Source: Luidia sarsii
Lineage: Eukaryota > Echinodermata > Asteroidea > Paxillosida > Luidiidae
Direction of reading: 5' to 3'
Length of the DNA stretch: 64,000 bases
Assembly (NCBI GenBank): GCA_949987565.1
Contig: OX465109.1
Coordinates: 19,197,821-19,261,820, forward strand
A model generated the notes under the pieces. It had not been told where the DNA came from and made no database searches. It worked only from the letters and a program-made list of their open reading frames with translations. Within the stretch, counting starts at the first letter, position 1, and each line of letters starts with the position of its first letter. A program made the translations under genes and the position numbers. Shown piece after piece: positions 11,501 to 22,535 of this stretch.

Positions 11501-14500
11501 TAGCCGGCTGGATAGGTACATCAGTAAGCCAGTCAGTTGGTCAATAGAGCCTCATACCAGTCAATCGTTAATCGATCCATCGGAAGGAGCCCTACTGAAT
11601 GTGCAACCCACCTCTCCACGGGTCTGCACGTCCAAGTCCGGCACCTCCAGCTCAGGGTAGACATTCTGCAAGAACCACTTGAAGTCCTTACACTTGAGCC
11701 GCTGACGGAGCTCTACCCTGTCGGAGACATTGCCGAAGGGTCGCGTACGCAGCTCGGGACGCATTGAATAGAACATAGGCTTGAAATCATCCAGCCACAC
11801 CTCCACAACTCGCTGGGTATTCCTTAAGAAGGTTCTGCACACATAAAGGACAGGAAACAGAAGTAGACATTTTTTGAACAAACTCCCAAAACTAAATATA
11901 TTAGCCTTGACCACGAGTGATATACAAAAATGCTTACTGACTAAAATAAACCAAAATGCAAATCTTAAAATTTAGTGGGCCTGACGTTTCGATCCTAGCA
12001 GGACCTTTCTCTGCCTTTGAGAAAGGTCCTGCTAGGATCGAAACGTCCGGCCCACAAAATTTTAAGCTTTGACCAGGATTTGAACTAAGGACCTCTGACC
12101 TCTGACTCTGACGTTGAACACAGTCCAATTTTCCTGACCTATAAAGAATACTCTTGCATAACAATATAGAAGCTGTTTAATTAACTCGACACTGATTTTG
12201 TTTTTAAACAACTCACGCATAGTGACCTTCAGCTTGTGCTTACTTGATATTTCCGTCGGGGAATTTGTAGGGCTGTGTTTTCCTGAAGATGTGACCGACT
12301 CTGGAACAGGGGAGAATCTCCATGGACCCACCACACATCCACGTCTAGAAAAAGAAGCAGACGAAATGATTGTAGCATTTCAGAAATAACGTGATTACTT
12401 AATGCCTCTGTGAATTATTCGGTTGGCCAGCCTATTAATATTCCAAGTTGAAGTTGAATCCCAATTCTTGCATGGCTGACACCAAGACAGGCAGAGGCAG
12501 AGGCAGAGACAGAGACAAAAGAGATGTAGAGGCAGGGGCAGAGGCGGAGGCAGAGGCAGAGGCAGAGGCAGAGGCAGAGGCAGAGGCAGAGGCAGAGGCA
12601 GAGGCAGAGGCAGAGGCAGAGGCAGAGGCAGAGGAAGAGGCAGAGACAGAGGCAGGGGCAGAGGCGGAGGCAGAGGCAGTGACAGACTTAGAGACAGAGA
12701 CAGAGACAGAGACAGAGGCAGAGGCAGAGACAGAGGTAGAGACAGAGGCAGAGGCACAGAGGAAGGCAGAGGCACAGACGGAGGCAGAGGCAGAGGCAGA
12801 GGCAGAGGCAGAGGCAGAGGCAGAGACAGAGGCAGAGGCAGAGGCAGAGGAAGAGGCAGAGGAAGAGACAGTGGCAGAGGAAGAGGCAGAGGCAGAGAAA
12901 AGACAGAGGCAGAGGAAGAGACAGAGACAGAGACAGAGGCAGAGGCAGAGGCAGAGGCAGAGGCAGAGGAAGAGACAGAGGCAGAGGAAGAGGCAGAGGC
13001 AGAGGCAGAGGCAGAGGCAGAGGAAAGACAGAGGCAGAGGAAGAGACAGAGACAGAGACAGAGACAGAGGCAGAGGCAGAGGCAGAGGCAGAGGCAGAGG
13101 CAGAGGCAGAGGCAGAGGCAGAGGCAGAGGAAAGACAGAGGCTGAGGAAGAGACAGAGACAGAGACAGAGGCAGAGGCAGAGGCAGAGACAGAGACAGAG
13201 GCAGAGGAAGAGACAGAGACAGAGACAGAGGCAGAGGCAGAGGCAGAGGCAGAGGCAGAGGCAGAGGAAGAGGCAGAGGCAGAGGAAGAGACAGAGACAG
13301 AGTCAGAGGAAGAGACAGAGGTAGAGGCAGAGCCCGGGTCAGGGCGGAGGACAAGACTGTCAACCTCACCCTCAGGGATAGTTCGATGTTTTCTCCTCCC
13401 CAGATATCCATGCCCCTGTCGTACGATCCCAGCTCGTAGAACCAAGAACGGTCGATGGAGAACAGGCCCCCAGCTATGGCGGGCGTCCTGGTGAGGAACG
13501 AGTCCAAACATCACCACAAATCATTCAAAACAAGCTCCTATCAGTAGGAAACATGGATGCAATGTGTTTCTATTGAAGCCCAGCCACGTTTAACCGAGCA
13601 TGTTTAGAACGTTGGTGGCAGCAGACATACAATTTTGATTTGCAACTCATAGGCAAGCGCACAGAATTCCGCTGTATGACCATTTTTTTTATTTTACAGA
13701 CCAGTGATCTACAACTTGATGTGATGGGTATTTACACGAACCGACGAGCAGAGTAGATGACGAGCAGAGTACACCCTGCCCGAACCCTTGAGTTACCGGG
13801 CTCTTCTAAGAGCCATACTCAGTCCCGAAAGAGATGACGTACACGGTGTCACCGCAAACCTTGGAATAAAAGTTAATTTTGTATGCCGCCACATCAAGAG
13901 ACCGGGACATGTCTGGCTTACCGTATCGGATAGGAGTCATCCTGCCGTCTCTTCATCTCTCTCTTCGGTATGCCCACCCAGTGAAACTGAAGGTCCCACT
14001 CAAAGGCACCCATGATGCTCCCTGATTTGTCGTACCTAGTCAAATGAAACCAGTCACAGTAACTTGTTTCGTCGTTGTTCCAAGATTGAGGATAGCTGCG
14101 TGATCACAACAGGCTATAGGCCTATTAAGTCCTTGAACAAACGGACCACGTAAAATCAATGGCCGGTGACACTCGTTTTATAACAAGCGCTATGGAAAAC
14201 CAGTTCGCTTCTTTGATGTCCGTCAGGAATGCGGGTTCTTTGTCTCTTCTAGACTTCCTTCTCTTATTGTAGCCTAAATTATTTGTCCTGGAATGGAATG
14301 GAATGGAACGGAACGGTGCGGAATGAAACGGAACGGTGCGGAACGGAACGGAACGGTGTGGAGCGGTTCTGGACGGAGCGGAAGAGAACAGAACAGAGCG
14401 GAACGGAGCGGAACGGAGCGGAACGGAGCGGAACGGAGCGGAACGGAGCGGAACGGAGCGGAACGGAGCGGAACGGAGCGGAACGGAGCGGATCAGAACG

Positions 14501-17500
14501 GAACGGAATGAAACGGTGCGGAGCGGAACGGAATTGGACGGAACGGAAGAGAACAGAACGGAGCGGAATAGAGCGGAACGAACCGTTGCGGAACGGAGCC
14601 GGAGCGGAGCGGAACGGTGCGGAGTCGAGTGGGACGGGACGGGATGGAATGAAAAGAAATGCAATGGATTGGAATGAAATGGAATGGAACGGAACATAGT
14701 AGAAGTGAATGAAAGTCTTCTTACTTGAATAAAGTGGCGTCGATGCTATCAAGGGCAGGACACACGACCCTCGTCCTGTCCTCCCAGATCCTCTGCAAGA
14801 GTGGTTCCAACCAGCCCACGTGACACTCCACGTGCGAGTCCAGGAACGTCATCACCGTTCCCTTGGCGATGGCAGCGCCGCGCAGACGCGCGCGTATCAG
14901 TCCCTCGCGTTGATCGAGACGCAGAATCTTCACTTTGGCGAACTTTGACATGTACTGGTCCAACTGTTCCTTGAGGTACTCTATGGAGGCAGGGATGAAT
15001 TCATATGTACGAACTAAGCAATCGCACAGAGATCTCCCCATAGAACTGCCGAAGCGTGAACAGTGGACAATTCCATAGGGCAGCTTAAGCACTAAAATCT
15101 GCTTAAAGGTCAAATGCTTTAAAACTCATTGATCCCTTCTCTTTAATTGATACAAACAATTGATCAAAAGAAAAATATTCCGACTATAGGGATTAGAGTT
15201 CAAGAATCATGCGTAGGGAATAACTGAAGGTAAAGGCGCGTGTTTTTGAATTACTGCCCATTGAAACTTTGTGTGTTGTACCCATCGGGGATCACCCTGC
15301 TTAGACTTTTTAGAGGTTTTGTCTCTATTATACAAAAGCTGAAAAAAAACAGGTTTCCGTTTTTTGTTGAAGTTGACGGTTTGGATTATTTTTCATAACG
15401 CAGTGCTACATTCAAAAACGAGGCCAAAGGTCTCCCGTTTTTATGCCTTGTACTTTAAAATGGATGAAAGAACTGGAGGCAAAGCCGGAGACTGGGCTGA
15501 AGCCGGTGTCCTGCCAACAAGTGTCCCTGCCAAATACTGTCCGCTCATTAGCAAACTGATCGCTGATTGGTTAGCGTTAGGGATAGAGTTAGGGTTAGGA
15601 TTAGGATTTGGGTCGTTAGGGTTAGGGTTTGGTTTAGGATTAGGATTTGGATTAGGATTAGGGTTAGGGTTAGGGTTAGGATTAGGGTTGTTTTGGGTAA
15701 GGGTTAGCGTTACGGTTACAGTTAGGGTCAAACGGTACCAATTAAAGTGCCCAACGTTGCGTGTGTTAGGCCAGCAACCATACTGTACACAATGCGTCAT
15801 ACGTTTGTAGTGCGCAACCATACCCCAACCACGGTGGTTGAATGTCGTACGTATTGGACCAATCAGCGATCAGTATATGCTAATGAGCGGACACTATTTG
15901 GCATGACACCGGGCTTTCGAAAAGGGCCTTCGGCTCATTTCAAGTGCGCCCTCACACAGGCCAAACCACCCAGCAGTCCCTCACCTCTCTGACTGAAGTC
16001 GTCCACCAGAATGATTTCCTTAAGGAGCTCAGGGGGAGACCTGTTGAGCACGCTGTGTACAGTGCGCAGTAGAGTGGACCACGACTCCTCGGTGAAGCAA
16101 ATGATGACGGAGGTTTGGGGCAGATCATCCACGTACTTCTTCCTCTTACACCTGTTTGTTTTTGCAATGGTGAAACAGAAATCAGTTTCAAATGCAGGCA
16201 CGGTATATACAGTCGTTCCAGTGGTCAACAGTCTGTGATCTGACCGAAGCCCAAGAATTGTCCTAAGAAAGTATGAAGTGATGGGGTAATGGGTGTAAAT
16301 GCGGACACAAGTCTGTCTTATCTAAAAACGGAAAGCACGTGCTTATAGATGCTTTGCTGAAGTTGAAGCTTGGAAACGTTTCTTTCAGAAAATGGGTTGT
16401 TATCATCACTACCGAAGCCAAAGGCCTCCTCGGCCGTATGCGTTCCTTCTACTTTTATTTTTTCATTTTCATGCATTTGAAGTGCAGGGCATGAAAACGC
16501 GAGACCTTTGGCTTCGGTTTTGAAAAAAAAGAAAGATGCTCAGTTTTGAAAGAAAATTGACGCCCAAGCTTCAACTACGCACTGACGGTGCCCTACCGGT
16601 ATAGTGCATATTATGCCTATTGTGCCACTTGGTTGTTTTTTTTTTCAAAATGGCGGCCCCCATGAACTGAACGCTTTGGCACCCGGTGCTATCTGTCAAT
16701 TGTTTGTTTGATGTCATCTTTTTGGACTGTGTGTGACTTACGCTTCCGGTCGAAACTCGGGCAGAGAGCGTTCAAGGGAAATCATGTCGCTGACGAACTC
16801 GTTGAAGGAGGCGTGTTTGAAGCCCGCCGACACCTTGGCCGCGTCCTTGGAGTCCGTGTGAACGCTCATCCCTCTCTCCCCAGGGCCGTTCGGATCACGT
16901 GGCTGTGACGTCACGTCCATGTTAATCACGTAGTGGTACGTGGGCTCTTTCTGTCAGTGTGTAACAAACTCGGGTTTAGTTCGTGGCTTGCCATTTCAAA
17001 TAATAGCAAACAATCATTGGTACAAAAAAATAAATGCTCACTGAATTAAATGACCAAAATTGCAAATGAAAGAGATATTAGAGGGCCTAACGTGTCGATC
17101 TTTGAAGGACCTTGTTGCAAGGCAGATACTGAGGCTGGTTCTGCATTTTAGAGAAGTCATGCAAAGATTGGAACGTCATGCCCTATATACACTCTGCGTG
17201 GACTACATATATCTCAGTCATTCGGCCGTCTCTCCTTTTGGACTGCAATATTATGTGCGGATGTTAAGCATTACTTATGAACCATTTGCCCTGCCTAATC
17301 GTGTCATTCAAAGTCAGTACTGACGAGAAAAAAAAAATCACCATTTTCCTCATCTGGGCATAACTCCCCCTTTGACATTTCGTAATAGGCCTTCTTTTGA
17401 TGCATGGATTAAGGGGTAGAGTTAAGCGAGCCAAATTGACTACGTTTGCTCCCAGTGTAAATAGCACTATTATAGCTATATGGAGGAGGGTGCACAGCGG

Positions 17501-20500
17501 GACATAGAAAACCAATAGAGACCAAAAAACCTATAGAGACAGCAAACAAGATGGCTGCCGTGTGAGGCTAACTGGTCCCCGCGTCATGGAACCAGCCTTG
17601 TTTCGTTTTCATTGGTGTAAATGTACAATGTCTCGCGTACAGCGCCTGATGAACAAAGAACATTTTTGCACTAACCACTTCAACAAACAGCTTCAAATCC
17701 AAAAACACTTCAAATCCAAACAGATATACTTCGGCTTATAGACCTCGCCCTCTAAAATGTGTTGTATTACGCCAAAATGTTTCAATAATACACGAATGTT
17801 GCAAAATTCTCACTGACATAAACGACCAAAATGTAAATTAGAAAAAAAAACCTACAGGGCCTGGTGTTTCGATCCTAGCAGGACCTTTCTCCAAAATAAG
17901 AAATGAAAAAAAAGAGAAAAACAGTTACTGTTCTTACGGTTAGGCCTATGTTTATTTAACTTCATACATAATCCAAAAAAAATATACAAAATGTTGCCAA
18001 CTGCTTAGTGACTAAAATTACCAAAATGCAAATCTTAAAATTGAGTGGGCCTGACGGTTCGACCCTAGCAGGACCTTTCTCAAAGGACAAAACAGATACA
18101 CGTACAAAACAAAATATGTCTCTGTTTTGTACATCTGTTTTGTCCTTGTCACTCTGAGTTTGAGCATGGAGGAAGGAAAATAGTTTCCTTCCTCCATGCA
18201 TGGTTTGAGAAAGGTCCTGCTAGGATCCAAACGTGTCAAGCCCACTAAATTTTAAGGTTCATACATAATCATTAGGCTTTGTTTACTAATTGTATTAGCT
18301 TCAATGTGCCAGTATTTCGTGGGTACTGTTATAGGAGCAGGGGATTTGACCGTGAGGTTCAAGGAGGGCCTATTTTAAGCCCCAGGAAACCCGAATTACT
18401 AGCAACTTCCCATGAGGGTCTAGCCCCGTCCATGATGGTCGTTGCGGGGTTATGCGGGGGGGGGGGGGGAGTGTGTGTACTCCCATCGTTCGACCTCACT
18501 CACACCTATGACAGTCAGAATGATGGCGTTGGGATGTTATTGGATTCAGGGACATGAGGAGACACAAAGGCTACGTGATTACTTGTCTCCCCTTCGTGTA
18601 TCCGTTTGTGCTAGACTACATACGAAAACATCGACTGGTATTGTCTATGCAGGCTCGAGCTTGCATCACATGAATTGGAGATTCCACTGAAAACATCCAA
18701 AATCAACAGAGATTCTTTGACCAGTATTAGATAGGATTCGAAGGTTTGCAGTGACACCATGTACATCATCTCTTGTGAGATGGAGTGTGGCTCTGGAAGA
18801 GCCAGTCACTCACAGTCACTCCGATTTGAAGGGTTGCTTGGTGGGAGGGTGGAATGTTTGAGTGACATCATGTATACCGGTATATCATAATCATGTGAGA
18901 TGGAGTAACTCAGTTACTCAAATACCGGCTCTTTTCAGAGCCACACTCACAAGAGATGATTAACATGGTGTCACTGCAAACTTTCCATTAAATCCATGTA
19001 TGGCATACATTTTCTTTGAACACTTCATGGAAATGAATGGTTTTAAATGCTGATTGGCCAATCACTCTGATTTTTCATAGATTCAGAGAGGTACTCTCAT
19101 GTTTTCTTTTTTTAGATTTCTGTATAGCCTAACTTTGGTTATTGAAGTCACTTTTTGTAGAATAAGTAAAAGTGAAAAACCAAAATCACAATGGCGTATA
19201 CCAGATTCTGACAGAATACCCCAATGGACCAGAGACCCCGATGGACCTGTCTGCATGCATGCAAATGTCCAGGACCATTCCATAACATTTTGCTTGAGTT
19301 TTTGGAGCGGTGTCTAGGGGCGTCGTTCTCCTCGTCTTTCACGATTCGATTAACAAAAGGTCTATTGAATTACAGGAGAGCAAACTGTACTTTCCCCCTT
19401 TGACGGTGATGCAAGGTACGGAGTACATTAGGCCATTCAAGCAGCAGCTGGCCCGGACACAAACCACTCCCCTATTCAAACTCGCGTTGACACACGTACA
19501 CCCCCCCCCCCCCACCCCACACACACACACTAGATGAGCGAGGAAATAATATGCAGTGCATTTGCAAAGAATGTGGGTTATCAAGAAATATCAACGCAGT
19601 TTTGGACGGAAATCAGCGATATACTGCACGGGTTTCATTCCGGGAAAGTTGCAGGCTAAACCTACCCCCCTTCCCATTTGATTTCATTCTCAGTGTGAAA
19701 TCCACACAGTGTGGGTTTCACCTCAGTAGTAGACTGTTGGTCTTTATCCCTGTCTCCCCTCCACCCACAACCCCACAGCTGTGTGCTTGCCATTTCTTTA
19801 TCAACGTTGATTAATATTTCCTGTCGCACCCTCAGGCCTCAAAGAATACTTAATTAAGGAAATGCCAATATCGGATTTCCTTATCAGTTCACACAATGCA
19901 GAATGATCACGGCGTATAATTTGGCCCTTAAATAACTAGACTATACCCTCCACCCATCCCCTTATATGTGTCGATATAAATCTGCGTTCATTCTCCTATA
20001 CTCACGTTTACTTTGCTTGCACTGTCAAAAAGATTGGGCAACATTTCTTTTTAACGACAGAGTGACAGGTGTTGGTCAAGATAAGATATGAGTTGGTAAC
20101 ATTTTGTTGGTCAGTGGAAGCCTACAAAAATTAACTACAAAATTAACCCCAGTCCCCCAAGATTTCTTCAATCAAAGAAAGACAAGGCATTTTGAGGTTA
20201 CTGGGGAATTGACCATCATAGACCGCGGACTCAACTTGCCAGCAGTATCCCCACTGAGCTATCCAGTCCTTAGACGGCGGCCTTCCCGAGTAGTCAACTA
20301 GTCCTTGCCGAGGTCTGGGCATAATTATGTCGGTAGAATTCACCCATTTCCTTTAGTAATAAAGGCAGGCCTAGTGTTTGGCAACCGATATCACCCCCAC
20401 AGTCTTGCTCTCTGATGGTTTGATACGTTGTCAAGCATCAGTCATCCACGGCCCCTATCGCGTTTGACCACGCAGTGCGGAAATGGAAGTGTGGCTATTA

Positions 20501-22446
20501 AATCAGTATCACCTCAGCAGACAAGGCTCCGCTCTGTATCGAAGTAACTTTCCATATGCCATCGATTTTTACCAAATGGAGCATGCAAGCCGATGTCAAA
20601 GAAATAATTAAACACCACAAAATCATCCGCATTTTATTGCTTGGCTCTTCCAGTGTTTAATGTGTTGTGGCCAACGTGGAACACTTTTCTCTCAAACATT
20701 TCCAAAAGGGTAATGTCCCAAGGACGCAACAATGTCTTAAAAAAAATATATGTCCAGAATAAAGAAGATTTTTTCTCCATTGAATAGGATCAACGGTCTT
20801 TTGATTGATTCATGTAGTTATGGAAGTTCGTATTTCTGTATTCTATACATTCTCTACAGAAACTATTTTCTGGTGAACATTGAATTCAGACGGATGATTA
20901 AAGGATTCTTGTCAAACAAATGAAGCAGAAACTGACCGGAGATATCCGGCAATACATGGTCAAATACTTCTGGCCAGCGCTCCCACCCGACAAAGACTAA
21001 TTTGCCAGAAGCATTCAACCATTGAAGGCCGTTCTCCATTTTCATTCAAATGCAAAAAAAAAAATCATTTGTCATTGTCATCTGGCTATACAACAATTCG
21101 GGGATCACACGAGAGAATTAAGGCTCGGCTATTAAACTATCTATAGTAATAGGTTTGCGGTGACACCATGTATGTGCATGTGGTTCTGAAAAGAACCTAT
21201 TACTCCCGCTATTCTCACCATGAAAACCTTCAAATCTCATTTATCTTACATTATGTATAACAAATGAGTTTACAAATATTTTCGGGCGTTTAAGCGCCAC
21301 TTTAAATGTTACCCAGACCGTACCACGTGGAGTGTTTTAGTTTATGATGGATCGAACCACCGGTAGCATTGGACAGACAACGTACATATATGTATACATG
21401 CACGCTACGTGACGAGCCAATCTACTTGCTGGTTATAATAGGGGAGGGGTTGCAAGGGAATGAGCCTGATCTGCATGGGAACTAGCCAAGTAGGTCTTAT
21501 TACAGGATAAAGGCTTGAGCTGACAGGACGGCTCTCCTCTCGTAATATGACGGCAACTGACAGAAATAGAAATCACCCGACTGTCACCAATGTTTCAAAA
21601 ACTAGGAGACTAGGAGGGTCTGACGTTTCGATCCTAGCAGGACTTTTGAGAAAGGTCCTGCTTGGATCGAAACGTAAGGCCCTCCTAGTATTAGAGATTT
21701 TAATTTTGGTCATTTTAGTCAGTAGGGCCTATGCAGTTCGCACCATCTTTGCATATAGCCTATTTCACTCGGAAGATTGAAATTAAAATTTCAGCTTTCT
21801 GAAGGTAAGGTCCCGCCTGGATCGAAAAGTCAGCTGAGTGAGCTGACCTTCTAAATCGTTGAGATATATGGTATTTGCATCTGTGAATAAGCAGTTATCA
21901 ACATTCCAGAATCACTTAGAAATTGAAACGACTTACATTCTTAATGGCAGCCGGTTTGCCGTGTTCTCTCTTGTGGTCCGAAATGTCTGACTCCGAGGCT
22001 GAATCCTCGCTTGGATCTTGTCGACCACCAGTGTCATTATTCTGTCCGTTACCATTCTTCATCCACACGGCACCGTCATGTTGCTTCAGTGGGTCTGCCG
22101 CCACAACCACCGCACCCGCGTCCTCCCCGACGCGAGCGTTCTGGGCAGGACCTCTGACGCCAACCCGAGGATTCTCCTCCCCGGCGGCGGGGCGGAGCGG
22201 GCCGTCCTGCCTGCCTTCCCCGGGGTTTCGCTGCCGTTCCCCGGGCGGCTGTCGCCGCGGCTCGCCCGCTGCGTCCGCCCCGGTCTCGGCGGGGCCGTCT
22301 CGCCGGCTCTCCCGGCCGAAGGGCAGCTTGAGGCTGAAGTTGACCTCGGGCGCGCTGGTGTAGGTGACGAGTAGCATGATGTCCACGCAAAACCACAGCA
22401 GGGACGTGACGAATATCACCTGAATCATCTTCTTGGAAGGGGCCAT
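8545..22446 (-). CDS. GALNT5: polypeptide N-acetylgalactosaminyltransferase, GALNT5-like, 11 exons
   Basis: Exons (minus) are 21937-22446, 16742-16950, 15985-16151, 14725-14980, 13922-14035, 13370-13487, 12244-12344, 11612-11834, 10066-10155, 9409-9537 and 8545-8682. The phases close to 2055 nt, 684 aa. This is a Golgi type II protein that starts mucin-type O-glycosylation by transferring GalNAc to Ser/Thr. It has a short tail, a TM at about 8-28 and a low-complexity stem to about 200. The GT-A domain has DSH (343-345) and the metal His in VGHIFR (476), plus WGGEN (448-452). The C-terminal ricin-type lectin domain has CLD, CVAP and QRW (672-674) motifs. The pre-catalytic stretch [13 protein letters not shown] resembles GALNT5 in particular. 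The first exon is strikingly GC-rich. A further 5' exon may extend the N-terminus. Confidence 0.95.
8845..8892. mobile_element. family 2 element fragment
   Basis: GCCTGACGTTTCGATCCTAG with the CAGGACCTTTCTCAAAG continuation. Single arm in the last GALNT intron. Confidence 0.75.
9234..9396. mobile_element. family 1 element with shortened right arm
   Basis: The left terminus TATAGGAAGGTTTGCGGTGA and arm are intact to GGTTCTGAAAAG. The centre is compressed, and the right arm keeps only TCTTCTTTAAGAGA and GGTGTCACCGTAAACC. It ends about 12 bp from the donor of the GALNT exon at 9409-9537. Confidence 0.8.
9836..9962. mobile_element. family 3 dispersed repeat
   Basis: It begins near TTTCACAAAGCCTTACGA and ends near GATGAGTTTGGTGAAATCGA, with a middle CTGTGCATCGCTCA. 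Related copies lie at about 30505-30590, 51120-51270 and 58445-58590. Its class is unknown. Confidence 0.6.
10259..10640. repeat. 20-bp tandem array
   Basis: The unit CAGTCGCTCAGTTAGTCGAC is repeated about 19 times with point variants and one shortened unit, in the GALNT intron between the 11612-11834 and 10066-10155 exons. Confidence 0.92.
10641..11560. repeat. complex minisatellite of GGTCAGTC/GGTCCATTGG motifs
   Basis: Higher-order repeats combine GGTCAGTCCATTGGTTGG, CCATTGGTAGCCAGACCAG and CAGTCAGTCGGTCGG segments in changing order. Open frames on both strands are by-products of the repeat. It abuts the 20-bp array and ends about 50 bp from a GALNT exon donor. Confidence 0.88.
11918..12066. 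mobile_element. family 2 palindromic element, both arms
   Basis: The outer sequence with TGCTTACTGACTAAAAT leads into GGGCCTGACGTTTCGATCC, then the CTGCCTTTGAGAAAGG centre, then the mirror GGATCGAAACGTCCGGCCC. The palindrome is complete at its core. Confidence 0.85.
12011..12052 (+). ncRNA. hammerhead-like architecture in family 2
   Basis: GCCT precedes TTGAGAA, where family 1 has CTGATGA. Then come one base, a 6-bp stem GGTCCT/AGGATC with a 3-nt loop, GAAAC and GTC. In most family 2 copies AGGC follows and pairs with GCCT; here it reads CGGC. The catalytic box is degenerate, so activity is unlikely. The shared layout with family 1 is the point. Confidence 0.3.
12490..13345. repeat. (GGCAGA)n hexanucleotide array
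   Basis: About 850 bp of GGCAGA with GGAAGA, GACAGA and GGCGGA variants. It starts about 25-30 bp inside the intron after the GALNT exon 13370-13487 donor. The pre-mRNA strand is pyrimidine-rich. The long frames on both strands (Glu-Ala on one, Leu-Pro or Ala-Ser on the other) are repeat artefacts. Confidence 0.95.
13750..13865. mobile_element. degenerate family 1 element
   Basis: GACGAGCAGAGTACAC, GAGTTACCGGGCTCTTCTAA, the purine tract CCGAAAGAGATGACG and GGTGTCACCGCAAACC follow in family 1 order. It ends about 57 bp from the donor of the GALNT exon 13922-14035. Confidence 0.75.
14290..14700. repeat. GGAAC/GGAGC/GGAAT pentamer array
   Basis: GGAACGGAGC decamers are perfect in the middle and flanked by GGAAT-type pentamers. 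About 25 bp separate it from the donor of the GALNT exon 14725-14980. Frames through it are spurious. Confidence 0.93.
15573..15730 (+). repeat. interstitial telomere-like repeat (TTAGGG)
   Basis: GGGTTAGGGTTAGGGTTAGG runs alternate with TTAGGATT and TTTGGG variants over about 160 bp inside a GALNT intron. A degenerate internal TTAGGG tract. Confidence 0.88.
17060..17130. mobile_element. family 2 fragment, diverged
   Basis: GGGCCTAACGTGTCGATC, a shortened centre and CAAGGCAG resemble one family 2 arm with several changes. Confidence 0.5.
17805..17895. mobile_element. family 2 element, single arm
   Basis: The outer TGCAAAATTCTCACTGACAT and AAATGTAAATTAGAAAA segment leads to GGGCCTGGTGTTTCGATCC and CAGGACCTTTCTC. 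Confidence 0.7.
17990..18262. mobile_element. family 2 element, both arms with internal insertion
   Basis: The left arm reaches CAGGACCTTTCTCAAAGG. About 120 bp follow that themselves contain an inverted repeat (ACAAAACAGATACACG and its mirror; GGAAGGAAA and its mirror). The right arm is GAGAAAGGTCCTGCTAGGAT. Confidence 0.75.
18735..18990. mobile_element. family 1 element, diverged but two-armed
   Basis: The left arm starts GAAGGTTTGCAGTGACACC. The right arm ends ATGGTGTCACTGCAAAC. The right arm carries an exact histone-type GGCTCTTTTCAGAGCC at 18927-18942 and the purine tract CAAGAGATGA ten bases later. Confidence 0.8.
18927..18960 (+). promoter_or_regulatory. histone mRNA 3' stem-loop-like sequence plus purine tract
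   Basis: GGCTCTTTTCAGAGCC fits every position of the metazoan histone stem-loop consensus GGYYYTTYTNARRRCC. It is followed by ACA and, ten bases on, by CAAGAGATGA, placed like the U7-binding downstream element. It belongs to a repeat, not to a histone gene. Any processing role is inferred. Confidence 0.5.
20200..20330 (-). mobile_element. tRNA-containing SINE-like repeat, degraded
   Basis: On the minus strand AAGGCCGCCGTCTAAGGAC leads into ACTGGATAGCTCAGTGG, the tRNA-like A-box region of the family. The 3' tRNA part is decayed. Confidence 0.6.
21150..21208. mobile_element. family 1 fragment
   Basis: TAGGTTTGCGGTGACACCAT joined to GGTTCTGAAAAGAACC, with the intervening part of the arm deleted. 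Confidence 0.7.
21600..21735. mobile_element. family 2 palindromic element, both arms
   Basis: GGTCTGACGTTTCGATCC and its mirror GGATCGAAACGTAAGGCC flank a short centre. The right outer part includes TTTTGGTCATTTTAGTCAGT. Confidence 0.8.
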
Positions 22447-22535
22447 GTTGAGGGGGAAGCGTCGATGGATCTTACGGCGACGATGCCTGTCGTTGAAAGT
22501 CCTATACCAACGCAGTGGTGTGTTGATGCGTGGAG
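22447..22535 (-). other. 5' extension of the first recognised GALNT exon
   Basis: A good acceptor (TTCTTATTATAG, ending at 22536) precedes the ATG-bearing exon. The 89 bases between it and the ATG at 22446 are open in the GALNT frame and encode a basic stretch containing RTFNDRHRRRKIHRRF. It is either 5' UTR or a cytoplasmic-tail extension continued from an upstream exon. Confidence 0.55.

Noticed and set aside
12395..13517. Long open frames on both strands (Glu-Ala on plus; Leu-Pro and Ser-Ala on minus)
   Set aside because: They are the three- and six-base periodic translation of the (GGCAGA)n array. The minus frame overlaps a real GALNT exon only because the donor is read through.
14125..14752. 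Phe-Arg-Ser and Glu-Arg-Asn repeat frames
   Set aside because: Translation of the pentamer array.
20863..21045. Possible extra GALNT exon (minus; [19 protein letters not shown])
   Set aside because: It would enter in phase 0 and leave in phase 1, breaking the frame between two exons that join in phase 0. Its acceptor context is weak. It resembles no GALNT segment.
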